Shown here piece after piece: positions 1-5,306 of a DNA stretch of 8,354 bases (position 1 is its first letter; each line of letters begins with the position of its first letter). A model generated the notes under the pieces. It was not told the origin of the DNA, made no database searches, and saw only the letters and a list, made by a program, of their open reading frames with translations. The position numbers were made by a program, and so were the translations under genes. The stretch covers positions 157,803 to 166,156 of the forward strand of contig DHPI01000065.1 in the NCBI GenBank assembly GCA_002407865.1, in the 5' to 3' direction. This stretch comes from Spirochaetia bacterium UBA5368. GTDB taxonomy: Bacteria > Spirochaetota > UBA4802 > UBA5368.

Positions 1-395
1 ATGATGTGGCCGTGCGCCGACAGGTATTCGTTTTTTATTTTCTTTGTAAGCGCAACAAAGCGCTCGTCCTTTTCGAAAACGTTGGTGTAAATGCCCTTTT
101 GCTCCGCTTTATACAGCAGGTTATGAAATATGCTCCAGAACTGCGGCGTATGGCTCCTCGCCGAACGGGGCGGCGTCGGCCCGGTAAAATGTATGTGGTG
201 GGCAAATTCGTGCAGCGCCGTATACATCAGCGCGTTGTCAGAATCGAAATTATCGTTGTGCAGCAAAATTTCCCGCTGATCCGGCTTATACAGCCCGTCC
301 ACCTTTTTACTTGATTTTCCGGTGAACGTAACGGTGAACTCCTCAACCGTGCCGTCAAGCTCCAGCAGTTTCTGTTTTACCTGGTCCTGGTTCAT
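1..395 (-). CDS. Putative HExxH zinc metallopeptidase-like protein, SprT/DUF45-like (partial, 3' end outside window)
   Basis: The first 131 codons of a minus-strand gene lie here, and the end is cut off by the left edge. The ATG at 395-393 is the first plausible start after the hypB stop, 25 nt away; no good Shine-Dalgarno is visible, so the start is moderately uncertain. The visible protein has the zinc-protease motif HEFAHH at residues 62-67 (His62, Glu63, His66). A second segment, HTPQFW, begins at His82. This HExxH plus downstream H-x-x-x-F-W layout is what SprT-like and DUF45/YgjP-type metallopeptidases show, with the second-motif His as third zinc ligand. No signal peptide or membrane segment is seen, so it is probably cytoplasmic. 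It could be cotranscribed with hypB, but no known hydrogenase maturation step needs such a protein, so its role is unknown. Family assignment is by motif only; substrate and activity cannot be read from the sequence. Confidence 0.6.
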   Translation of the reverse strand, partial: MNQDQVKQKLLELDGTVEEFTVTFTGKSSKKVDGLYKPDQREILLHNDNFDSDNALMYTALHEFAHHIHFTGPTPPRSARSHTPQFWSIFHNLLYKAEQKGIYTNVFEKDERFVALTKKIKNEYLSAHGHI

Positions 396-420
396 GTGAT
401 CGTATATGGAACCCGCGCCG

Positions 421-1086
421 CTAACGGATCTTCTTCTCGATATTGTTCCGCAGGTGCGTTATAAAGGCATCGAATCCTTCGCCGGTTTTCGAGCTCATTT
501 TGAAAGTATTGATGGTCGGATTTGCCTTCCGTATGTTTTGCATCACCTCATCCATGCTGTAATCAAGATACGGAAGGAGGTCTATCTTGTTCAAAAGCAG
601 GGTCTGCGATGAATTAAACATAAGGGGATACTTCGCCGGCTTGTCTTCGCCCTCCGTAACACTGAGAACCACGACGCGTTCGTCATCGCCGAGTTCGAAT
701 TCCGCGGGGCATACCAGATTCCCGATGTTTTCAATAATAACGAAATCCAGGCTGTCGAGATCAAACCCGTCCAGGCACTTGCGTATCCAGGAGCTTTCGA
801 GGTGGCAATCGCCCCCGAAGAGCGATGTTTCGATCTGCGTTATTGGAATATCATGCTTGGCCAGTTTTTCGGCGTCCTTGGTCGTCTTTATATCGCCCTC
901 GATTACGGCAATGCGGTAATCGTCTTTCAGGGCCGTTATTATTCTATCGGTAATTGTTGTCTTACCCGAACCGGGAGAGCTCATTATATCGATCATATAA
1001 ATTTTTTTCTCCGCAAGAAGCGCCCTGGTCTGGTCGGCCATTTCCTCGTTCGATTCAAAGATGTCCTTTAAAACCTTTATTTCCAT
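421..1086 (-). CDS. hypB: Hydrogenase nickel incorporation GTPase HypB
   Basis: HypB is a cytoplasmic SIMIBI-class GTPase that, with HypA, delivers Ni to the hydrogenase large subunit after the Fe(CN)2CO group is in place. The 221-residue protein has the P-loop SSPGSGKTT at residues 36-44, the conserved IEGD at 62-65, and an NKID guanine-specificity motif at 166-169. The G-domain metal-site residues are present: Cys94-His95 and Cys126. The N-terminus lacks both the high-affinity CxxCGC nickel site of E. coli HypB and any His-rich nickel-storage stretch, so this is the short form. The ATG at 1086 is chosen because GGAGG (1092-1096) lies 5 nt upstream; an ORF extension to 1140 has no such support. 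A 184-nt gap with a strong hairpin separates it from the large-subunit gene, so it may be expressed partly on its own. hypA is not in the window. Confidence 0.96.
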   Translation of the reverse strand: MEIKVLKDIFESNEEMADQTRALLAEKKIYMIDIMSSPGSGKTTITDRIITALKDDYRIAVIEGDIKTTKDAEKLAKHDIPITQIETSLFGGDCHLESSWIRKCLDGFDLDSLDFVIIENIGNLVCPAEFELGDDERVVVLSVTEGEDKPAKYPLMFNSSQTLLLNKIDLLPYLDYSMDEVMQNIRKANPTINTFKMSSKTGEGFDAFITHLRNNIEKKIR

Positions 1087-1091
1087 GATGA

Positions 1092-1096
1092 CCTCC
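1092..1096 (-). promoter_or_regulatory. Shine-Dalgarno of hypB (decides the start)
   Basis: GGAGG on the minus strand lies 5 nt before the ATG at 1086. It selects the 221-residue start over an upstream in-frame ATG at 1140. A TATAAT hexamer (1107-1102) sits just upstream but too close to the ATG for an ordinary leader, and it has no -35 partner. Confidence 0.8.
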
Positions 1097-1216
1097 GCAT
1101 GATTATATAAACACCATAAAATTTCCTGCTGACAGTGCAAACATAATTTTTACCCCGCCCGCGTAAAAAGGAAAAGAGATACGCCCGAAAGGTGCCGCTT
1201 TTTTAGCGAAATAAAC

Positions 1217-1244
1217 GCGGGGCGCTGTTCGATCAGCGCCCCGC
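1217..1244 (-). terminator. GC-rich hairpin after the large-subunit gene, probable intrinsic terminator or attenuator
   Basis: A perfect 11-bp inverted repeat (GCGGGGCGCTG at 1217-1227 and its complement at 1234-1244) encloses a 6-nt loop. It starts 26 nt beyond the large-subunit stop codon. On the minus strand the stem is followed by GTTTATTTCGC, which is T-rich but not a clean T run. It is probably a leaky intrinsic terminator, or a 3'-end stabilising structure, dividing structural genes from hypB. The rest of 1087-1270 contains no convincing gene. Confidence 0.6.
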
Positions 1245-1270
1245 ATGCAGATTCTTTCACATGCTTTATT

Positions 1271-2839
1271 CTATGACACCCTGAAACTTCCGATTTCACG
1301 ATCTCCTTCCATTACATGCACGGCGCACGCGATACACGGATCAAACGAGCGCACCACGCGGGCGGCCTCAATCGGATTCTTCGGATCGGAGATCGGCGTG
1401 CCCATCAGCGCCTGCTCAACCGGCCCAAGCACGTCCCTGTCATCGCGGGGACCGCAGTACCATGTCGTGGGAACGACGCACTGGTAATTGGCGATCTTCT
1501 TGCCTTCCACGACAATCCAGTGTCCGAGGGCGCCGCGGGGGGCCTCAACAAGACCTTCTCCCTCTCCCTTCTCCGGGATTTCATACGTCGAACGCGGCGC
1601 GCCGCCGACTTCGAGATCGTTAAGCCATTCTTTTACCTGCCCGCAGATCAACTTCGCTTCGATGGCCCGTGATGCATGGCGGCCAAGAACCGAAAACACG
1701 GCGGAGATGTCGGCGTTGAGCACCTTCAGCAGCGCATCCACTTCTTTCTTCACGGCCGGGTTGCCCGACTGATAGCTCACCACGACACGGGCCAGCGGGC
1801 CGACTTCCATCCCCAGCCCGTTGTACCGGGGAGCCTTCAGCCACGTGTACGCGCCGCCCTTCCCGGGATCGGCATCCGTCTGTCCCTTCAGGGGGTGCAG
1901 ATCGGAGCCGGAACGGTACCGGGCATACCGCACCTGCTCTTTAATAAGCGACGTGTCAAGCTTCGACAGCGCGCCGTCCGCAAATACGCCGCGCTCCATC
2001 ATGAACTTCTTTTCTTCGTTATCCGCGTCAAACAGGCCGTACGACAGAAAATTTGTATACCTGCCGAGTTTGAAATATTCGGTATACGCCTTCGCGACGG
2101 CGATTACATCATTGATGTAAATCTCGTTCACGAACGCTTCCACCTCTTTCAGATATTTTTTGTACTCGCGGATTTTTTCCCGTGTGGGCACCTGCGTCAC
2201 GCCGCCGGGCACAAGCCCGATAAGGTGCGGCGCCCTCCCGCCAAACACGGTGACCATCTTGTGCGCCTTCATGCGAATTTCAAGCGCCTTGAGATAGTGC
2301 GCTATGGCGGCGATGTTGAGGTCGGCATCCTTGATATAAAAATCTGCGCCTTCGTACCGAGGAAGAAACGGCCCCACCGCGGTGATCTCATCCGGACGCC
2401 CCTTTTTCGTCTTCAGCTCGTCCTTCGCCCATTCTTTTACCGCGTTCAGCCTGCTGTCACTTCCCGTATAGTTGAGAATCGCGGTGATATCCACATAGTC
2501 CAGCGCCGCGAGTTGATAGAAATGCAGAATATGCGACTGTAGAAAATTCGCGCCAAGCACAAGGTTCCGGAGCAGCCGGCCGTTGTTGTTCGGCTTTATT
2601 TTAAACGCCGCGTCGAGGCACTTGCTCGACGCGATACCGTGCGATACCGGGCATACGCCGCAAATTCGCTGCGTAATCTGATTCGCATCAACAGGATTTC
2701 TTCCCTTCAATATTTTCTCGTATCCCCTGAACATGTCGCCCTTGCTCCAGGCATTCACGACCTTGCCGTTCTGCACGTCGACTTCTATGGACAGGTGGCC
2801 TTCTATTCTGGTTATGGGATCCAATAGTACCTTAGCCAT
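1271..2839 (-). CDS. [NiFe]-hydrogenase large (catalytic) subunit, group 1, [NiFeSe]-like but with Cys
   Basis: This subunit holds the Ni-Fe active site that splits or forms H2. The 522-residue protein has the N-terminal motif RICGVCPVSH (residues 58-67; Cys60 and Cys63 as metal ligands) and the C-terminal motif DPCIACAVH (500-508; Cys502 and Cys505). Arg435 in a PRGAL motif and Glu13 in RIEGH match conserved residues around the active site. After His508 come 14 residues (VMEG...RVS), the expected peptide removed by the maturation endopeptidase encoded two genes upstream. The sequence recalls the [NiFeSe] subclass (MFRGYE, LQSHILHFY, CAVH), but the codon for residue 502 is TGT, so it is cysteine and not selenocysteine. 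There is no signal peptide, so export relies on the Tat signal of the small subunit. Its ATG overlaps the small-subunit stop by 8 nt (ATGGCTAA), with GGAGG 8 nt upstream at 2848-2852, which suggests coupled translation. Confidence 0.97.
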   Translation of the reverse strand: MAKVLLDPITRIEGHLSIEVDVQNGKVVNAWSKGDMFRGYEKILKGRNPVDANQITQRICGVCPVSHGIASSKCLDAAFKIKPNNNGRLLRNLVLGANFLQSHILHFYQLAALDYVDITAILNYTGSDSRLNAVKEWAKDELKTKKGRPDEITAVGPFLPRYEGADFYIKDADLNIAAIAHYLKALEIRMKAHKMVTVFGGRAPHLIGLVPGGVTQVPTREKIREYKKYLKEVEAFVNEIYINDVIAVAKAYTEYFKLGRYTNFLSYGLFDADNEEKKFMMERGVFADGALSKLDTSLIKEQVRYARYRSGSDLHPLKGQTDADPGKGGAYTWLKAPRYNGLGMEVGPLARVVVSYQSGNPAVKKEVDALLKVLNADISAVFSVLGRHASRAIEAKLICGQVKEWLNDLEVGGAPRSTYEIPEKGEGEGLVEAPRGALGHWIVVEGKKIANYQCVVPTTWYCGPRDDRDVLGPVEQALMGTPISDPKNPIEAARVVRSFDPCIACAVHVMEGDREIGSFRVS

Positions 2840-3839
2840 TGATTACACCTCCATCCTTCAGTTTAAGCACGGCCTCACGCACATAGCGGTTTTCAATGTT
2901 CTTAATCTCATCCGCGCCGGCCATAAGATGTTTGTACAGACCGCGCTTTCCATAATCGGGAAACGCCGCTTCAGTGCATCCGATACAGCCGGAACCGCAG
3001 CCTGTGCACGAATTAACGCCCCCGAGCCATTTCCTCTTCGGGATGTCGCATCCGCTGTCCATACCGAGGCAGCCAAGCAGGTAAAGACACCCCTCCTCGC
3101 CCCAGTGCTTGGCAAACCGCCCCCGCTTGTAATCGGACAGATGCTCGCACTGGTCATGCACTGTTTTCCCGTAAAAAAGTTTCGGACGGTTGTATTCGTC
3201 AAGCTCGGGCATCCCCTTCAGCAGGTAGTACAGCACCGTACCGACCATCCAGTCCGGGTGCGGCGGGCATCCGGGAACATTGATAATCGCCGCGTTCGGC
3301 AATATATCCGATACGGCTTTCGCGCCGGTCGGGTTATCGCCGGTATCGCGTTGTTTCGCCGCCGGTATTCCGCCGTACGCCGCGCATGTGCCGAAGCTCA
3401 GAATCGCTTTCGCGTTTTTGCCGAGCTCCTCTACCCATTCTCTCGCAGAAACGGCCCTTCCATCCATTTCGCCAATAGTGCAGTATTCATCGGACTTTGT
3501 CGGGATGGAACCCTCAACAACGAGAACATAATCTTTTCTCTGTTTTTTTACGGCTTCTTCAAGAACGCGGATCGCAGCAGCGCCCGTGCCGCCGCTGAGC
3601 GTCTGATGATAATTGAGGCTGATGTACTCGGTAATTACCGTCGCAATATCAGGATCGAGCGAATTGAGAATCGAAACCGAGCATCCCGAGCACGACTGCG
3701 CCTGCAGCCAGATTACGGGAGTCCTTTCGGCGGCCTCCCTGATCGCCTTCTTGCATCCCTGCAGCAGAACGCCGGAAAACGTGAACACAGCGGCCGTTCC
3801 GCCCATCAGCTTTAAAAATTCCCTTCTATCTAAAGTCAT
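2832..3839 (-). CDS. [NiFe]-hydrogenase small subunit with Tat signal peptide
   Basis: This 335-residue subunit carries three Fe-S clusters that conduct electrons from the active site. The N-terminus has a Tat motif, DRREFLK (residues 4-10), then a hydrophobic stretch ending in LLQGC (25-29), which resembles a lipobox. Proximal-cluster ligands are Cys50, Cys53, Cys152 and Cys191. The distal cluster is His228, Cys231, Cys251 and Cys257. The medial region has Cys264, Cys278, Cys285 and Cys288; Cys278 sits where standard group 1 enzymes have Pro, so a medial [4Fe-4S] is likely. Cys281 is extra. The supernumerary proximal cysteines of O2-tolerant enzymes are absent (Gly at both places), so this is probably a standard O2-sensitive enzyme. 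No C-terminal membrane helix follows the medial cluster. The ATG at 3839 is chosen because GAGGAGG lies 6 nt upstream and the Tat motif then begins at residue 4; the open frame runs upstream to 4001 without support. Confidence 0.96.
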   Translation of the reverse strand: MTLDRREFLKLMGGTAAVFTFSGVLLQGCKKAIREAAERTPVIWLQAQSCSGCSVSILNSLDPDIATVITEYISLNYHQTLSGGTGAAAIRVLEEAVKKQRKDYVLVVEGSIPTKSDEYCTIGEMDGRAVSAREWVEELGKNAKAILSFGTCAAYGGIPAAKQRDTGDNPTGAKAVSDILPNAAIINVPGCPPHPDWMVGTVLYYLLKGMPELDEYNRPKLFYGKTVHDQCEHLSDYKRGRFAKHWGEEGCLYLLGCLGMDSGCDIPKRKWLGGVNSCTGCGSGCIGCTEAAFPDYGKRGLYKHLMAGADEIKNIENRYVREAVLKLKDGGVING

Positions 3840-3845
3840 TCCTTG

Positions 3846-3852
3846 CCTCCTC
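3846..3852 (-). promoter_or_regulatory. Strong Shine-Dalgarno of the hydrogenase small subunit
   Basis: GAGGAGG on the minus strand overlaps the stop codon of the endopeptidase gene and lies 6 nt before the ATG at 3839. It fixes the start of the small subunit and places the Tat motif at the very N-terminus. The overlap suggests translational coupling with the endopeptidase. Confidence 0.85.
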
Positions 3853-4312
3853 ATGCATAATGTAATGCGGCGTCGAGCACCACATCGATCGCCCTCGGGA
3901 CCGATTCGAGCACCGCACTGCTTATGGAAATATCGAGAGTCGTAACATCCTCCGGCACTATGCCGACCATTTCGACCATCGGGCTTTCGCCCAAAAGCCA
4001 AAGCATTCTGAGCACTTCTGATATGCCTGTTTCGTGCAACGACATCACCGTCTGACCGCCTCGAATATGCTCCGGTGAAAAACGGTAGATGCTTCCCGGC
4101 GCATCGTCAGCTTTCAAAGCATCGATAATGACGATTTTATCCCTTCCCTGCATCAGGGGGATGAGATCGAAACCGGCAGTTCCTCCATCGGCAACCTCCA
4201 CATGTTCGGGCAGGTCTTTCGCCGTCTCACGGATGCGGTTGGCAATATACACGCCGATCCCATCATCACGGTGCAGAATGTTACCGATGCCGAGTATAAG
4301 AACTTTTTTCAT
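3851..4312 (-). CDS. Hydrogenase maturation endopeptidase, HyaD/HybD (M52) family
   Basis: This cytoplasmic protease cleaves the C-terminal tail of the nickel-loaded large subunit, closing the active site before export. Counting from the ATG at 4312 it has 153 residues. The nucleotide-like fold start KVLILGIGN (3-11) and DGGTAG (42-47) are typical of the family. The three residues that bind the large-subunit nickel in E. coli HybD (Glu16, Asp62, His93) align with Asp17, Asp64 and His93 here; Asp in place of Glu at the first site is a conservative change. An upstream in-frame ATG at 4330 would add six residues (MRRYHT). The inner start is preferred because family members begin right at the beta strand, but neither has a good ribosome binding site. 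It lies between the cytochrome gene (25 nt, or 7 nt for the outer start) and the small-subunit gene (11 nt), so all are probably one operon. The natural substrate is the neighbouring large subunit. Confidence 0.93.
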   Translation of the reverse strand: MKKVLILGIGNILHRDDGIGVYIANRIRETAKDLPEHVEVADGGTAGFDLIPLMQGRDKIVIIDALKADDAPGSIYRFSPEHIRGGQTVMSLHETGISEVLRMLWLLGESPMVEMVGIVPEDVTTLDISISSAVLESVPRAIDVVLDAALHYA

Positions 4313-4337
4313 AGTATGGTATCTTCGCATTTACGCA

Positions 4338-4763
4338 TTACTTCGCCTCGCCGGATTTTTCCTCTTCCGGCTTGTGACAATCCTGGCACTGTACGGGACC
4401 GAGATTTTTTTCGACATGGCAGGTGATGCAGAGATCATGCACAACATCGCTGCCGGCCTCGCCCTTGTGACACGGTGCGCACTGCTTAATGCGGTCATCG
4501 TTGCCCTTTTTATGATGGCAGGTAAAACACTGGACTCCCCTGTCTTCGTGTTTCCGGTGCGACATGCTGACCTGCGATAGAAAGTTGTTCGTTTTCTTTA
4601 CGCCGGCTTTCATGTCGGCATCTGTGATGAACGCATTGATGTCCGAAATTGTAACTACATCGGTGGGGCCTGGATTTATCGACGTCGTGCCCTCCTTGCA
4701 GGCAAAAAGAGTCGATAAAAATAGAATGATCGTTGCCGCTGTTAAAACCCTTGCTCTAATCAC
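4338..4763 (-). CDS. Class III tetraheme cytochrome c3, probable lipoprotein, hydrogenase electron acceptor
   Basis: This 141-residue protein has an N-terminal hydrophobic signal (residues 5-21) ending in LFAC, a plausible lipobox with Cys22 as the lipidated residue. A linker leads to a compact heme domain. Four CxxCH motifs begin at Cys79, Cys95, Cys112 and Cys126, all with two-residue spacing. Distal His candidates His69, His72, His84 and His109 match the pattern of cytochrome c3 (two His three residues apart before heme 1, a His directly after the first CxxCH, and one before heme 3), so all four hemes can be bis-His. Cytochrome c3 is the classical periplasmic partner of group 1 hydrogenases. 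Here it is first in the operon and apparently membrane-tethered. The GTG start at 4763 is chosen because AGGAGG (4771-4776) lies 7 nt upstream; the longer frame to 4829 has an unlikely Cys-rich N-terminus. Confidence 0.9.
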   Translation of the reverse strand: MIRARVLTAATIILFLSTLFACKEGTTSINPGPTDVVTISDINAFITDADMKAGVKKTNNFLSQVSMSHRKHEDRGVQCFTCHHKKGNDDRIKQCAPCHKGEAGSDVVHDLCITCHVEKNLGPVQCQDCHKPEEEKSGEAK

Positions 4764-4770
4764 ACATTTA

Positions 4771-4776
4771 CCTCCT
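4771..4776 (-). promoter_or_regulatory. Shine-Dalgarno of the cytochrome gene (decides a GTG start)
   Basis: AGGAGG on the minus strand lies 7 nt before the GTG at 4763. An ATG between them (4766-4764) is out of frame with the heme domain, so GTG is the functional start. Confidence 0.8.
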
Positions 4777-5012
4777 ATTGTAGAATCATGAATGTATATG
4801 TAATGCATGCAGCATACTACACACAGCATGAGCGCAAAAAAAACAGTTGCGATGGAGGATTATACTATCAAGGGACGTGTGAAAGAGGGATTACATATAC
4901 GCACAGCACCCCGTACGGCGACTGCGGGCTGTTCGCTTTTTACACGATAAGAACCGAGTTAATCCCTTTCCAACCGGGAGGCGACGCCGTTTCCAGAACC
5001 GCCCTGACGTCC

Positions 5013-5045
5013 CTTAATTCATCGCGCAAACGCATTAGAATTAAG
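5013..5045. repeat. Inverted repeat, 8-bp arms, candidate operator or leader hairpin
   Basis: CTTAATTC (5013-5020) is perfectly complementary to GAATTAAG (5038-5045), with a 17-nt spacer that itself contains GCG-CAAA-CGC. It sits just downstream of the TTGACA-like element read on the minus strand. It could be an operator for the hydrogenase operon or a hairpin in a long leader. There is no T run, so it is not a terminator. Confidence 0.5.
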
Positions 5046-5065
5046 AGATCGAGATCTGTTTTATC

Positions 5066-5092
5066 CCTATAATCATGTATGCGGAGTGTCAA
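5066..5092 (-). promoter_or_regulatory. Candidate sigma70-type promoter toward the hydrogenase operon
   Basis: TTGACA (5092-5087) is followed after 15 nt by TATAGG (5071-5066) on the minus strand. The -35 is a perfect match, but the spacer is short and the -10 imperfect. A transcript starting here would have a leader of about 300 nt before the cytochrome gene, containing the 5013-5045 dyad. The isolated TATAAT at 4864-4859 is an alternative closer promoter without a clear -35. Confidence 0.25.
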
Positions 5093-5242
5093 CCAATTTT
5101 CTTGTGATACAAAAAAATGGTTTTAAATAATACAATTTTTCATAATCATGTTTCTCGTCCTTTTTTAATACAGGGGACAGAAAAATTGATGACCTGCAAC
5201 ACAATGCCTGATAGTCACTACGCATGCGCGTTATTTGTTGGC

Positions 5243-5277
5243 ATTGCGGGAACTGCGCGGTGAATGATTCTCGCAAT
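5243..5277. repeat. Inverted repeat immediately upstream of hypF
   Basis: ATTGCGGGAA (5243-5252) pairs with TTCTCGCAAT (5268-5277) over 10 bp, with a single G-T wobble and a 15-nt spacer. It ends 29 nt before the hypF ATG. As DNA, the spacing would suit a dimeric regulator binding two half-sites. As RNA, it would form a hairpin in the hypF leader. No T tract follows, so it is not a terminator on either strand. Confidence 0.5.
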
Positions 5278-5306
5278 AATTGTTTGATGATGATATATTA
5301 ATAGAA

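Larger units (their letters stand above)
4764..5306. other. Divergent intergenic region between the hydrogenase operon and hypF
   Basis: This 543-nt gap must contain the promoters for both divergent units. It holds an AT-rich block (about 5095-5170), two inverted repeats (5013-5045 and 5243-5277), a TTGACA-like -35 on the minus strand (5092-5087), and an isolated minus-strand TATAAT (4864-4859) about 100 nt before the cytochrome start. No open frame here has a ribosome binding site. A plus-strand 40-codon frame (4828-4950) vaguely recalls the start of HPr and may be a gene remnant. No tRNA, CRISPR array or insertion sequence end was recognised. Confidence 0.7.

Noticed and set aside
1181..1197. 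Sigma54-like site CGGCAC-N8-GGC on the minus strand before hypB
   Set aside because: GG and GC have the right spacing, but the -12 element lacks the TT of TTGC, so the match is too weak.
1309..1345. Selenocysteine at the active site of the large subunit
   Set aside because: The codon for residue 502 reads TGT, and the frame continues to TAG 14 residues after His508. There is no in-frame TGA.
3250..3700. O2-tolerant six-cysteine proximal cluster
   Set aside because: The small subunit has CSGC and CAAYGG, with Gly where O2-tolerant enzymes have the two extra Cys.
2733..3815. Long open frame on the plus strand (360 codons) opposite the small-subunit gene
   Set aside because: It is antisense to a protein with all expected Fe-S ligands, has no recognisable domain and no ribosome binding site. 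The same holds for 1676-2542 opposite the large subunit.
4903..4932. Imperfect hairpin followed by TTTTT on the plus strand
   Set aside because: There is no plus-strand gene upstream to terminate, and the stem has a bulge and a long loop.
4940..5035. 31-codon minus-strand frame (MRLRDELRDV...) as a leader peptide
   Set aside because: It has no Shine-Dalgarno and overlaps the dyad. The composition is protein-like, but nothing ties it to a function.
5186..5199. FNR-like site TTGAT-N4-TGCAA upstream of hypF
   Set aside because: Only the left half fits TTGAT-N4-ATCAA. The right half matches 3 of 5 positions, which is expected by chance.
5073..5276. 67-codon minus-strand frame in the intergenic region
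   Set aside because: It begins at a TTG without a ribosome binding site, covers the inverted repeat and the AT-rich block, and its product shows no recognisable features.
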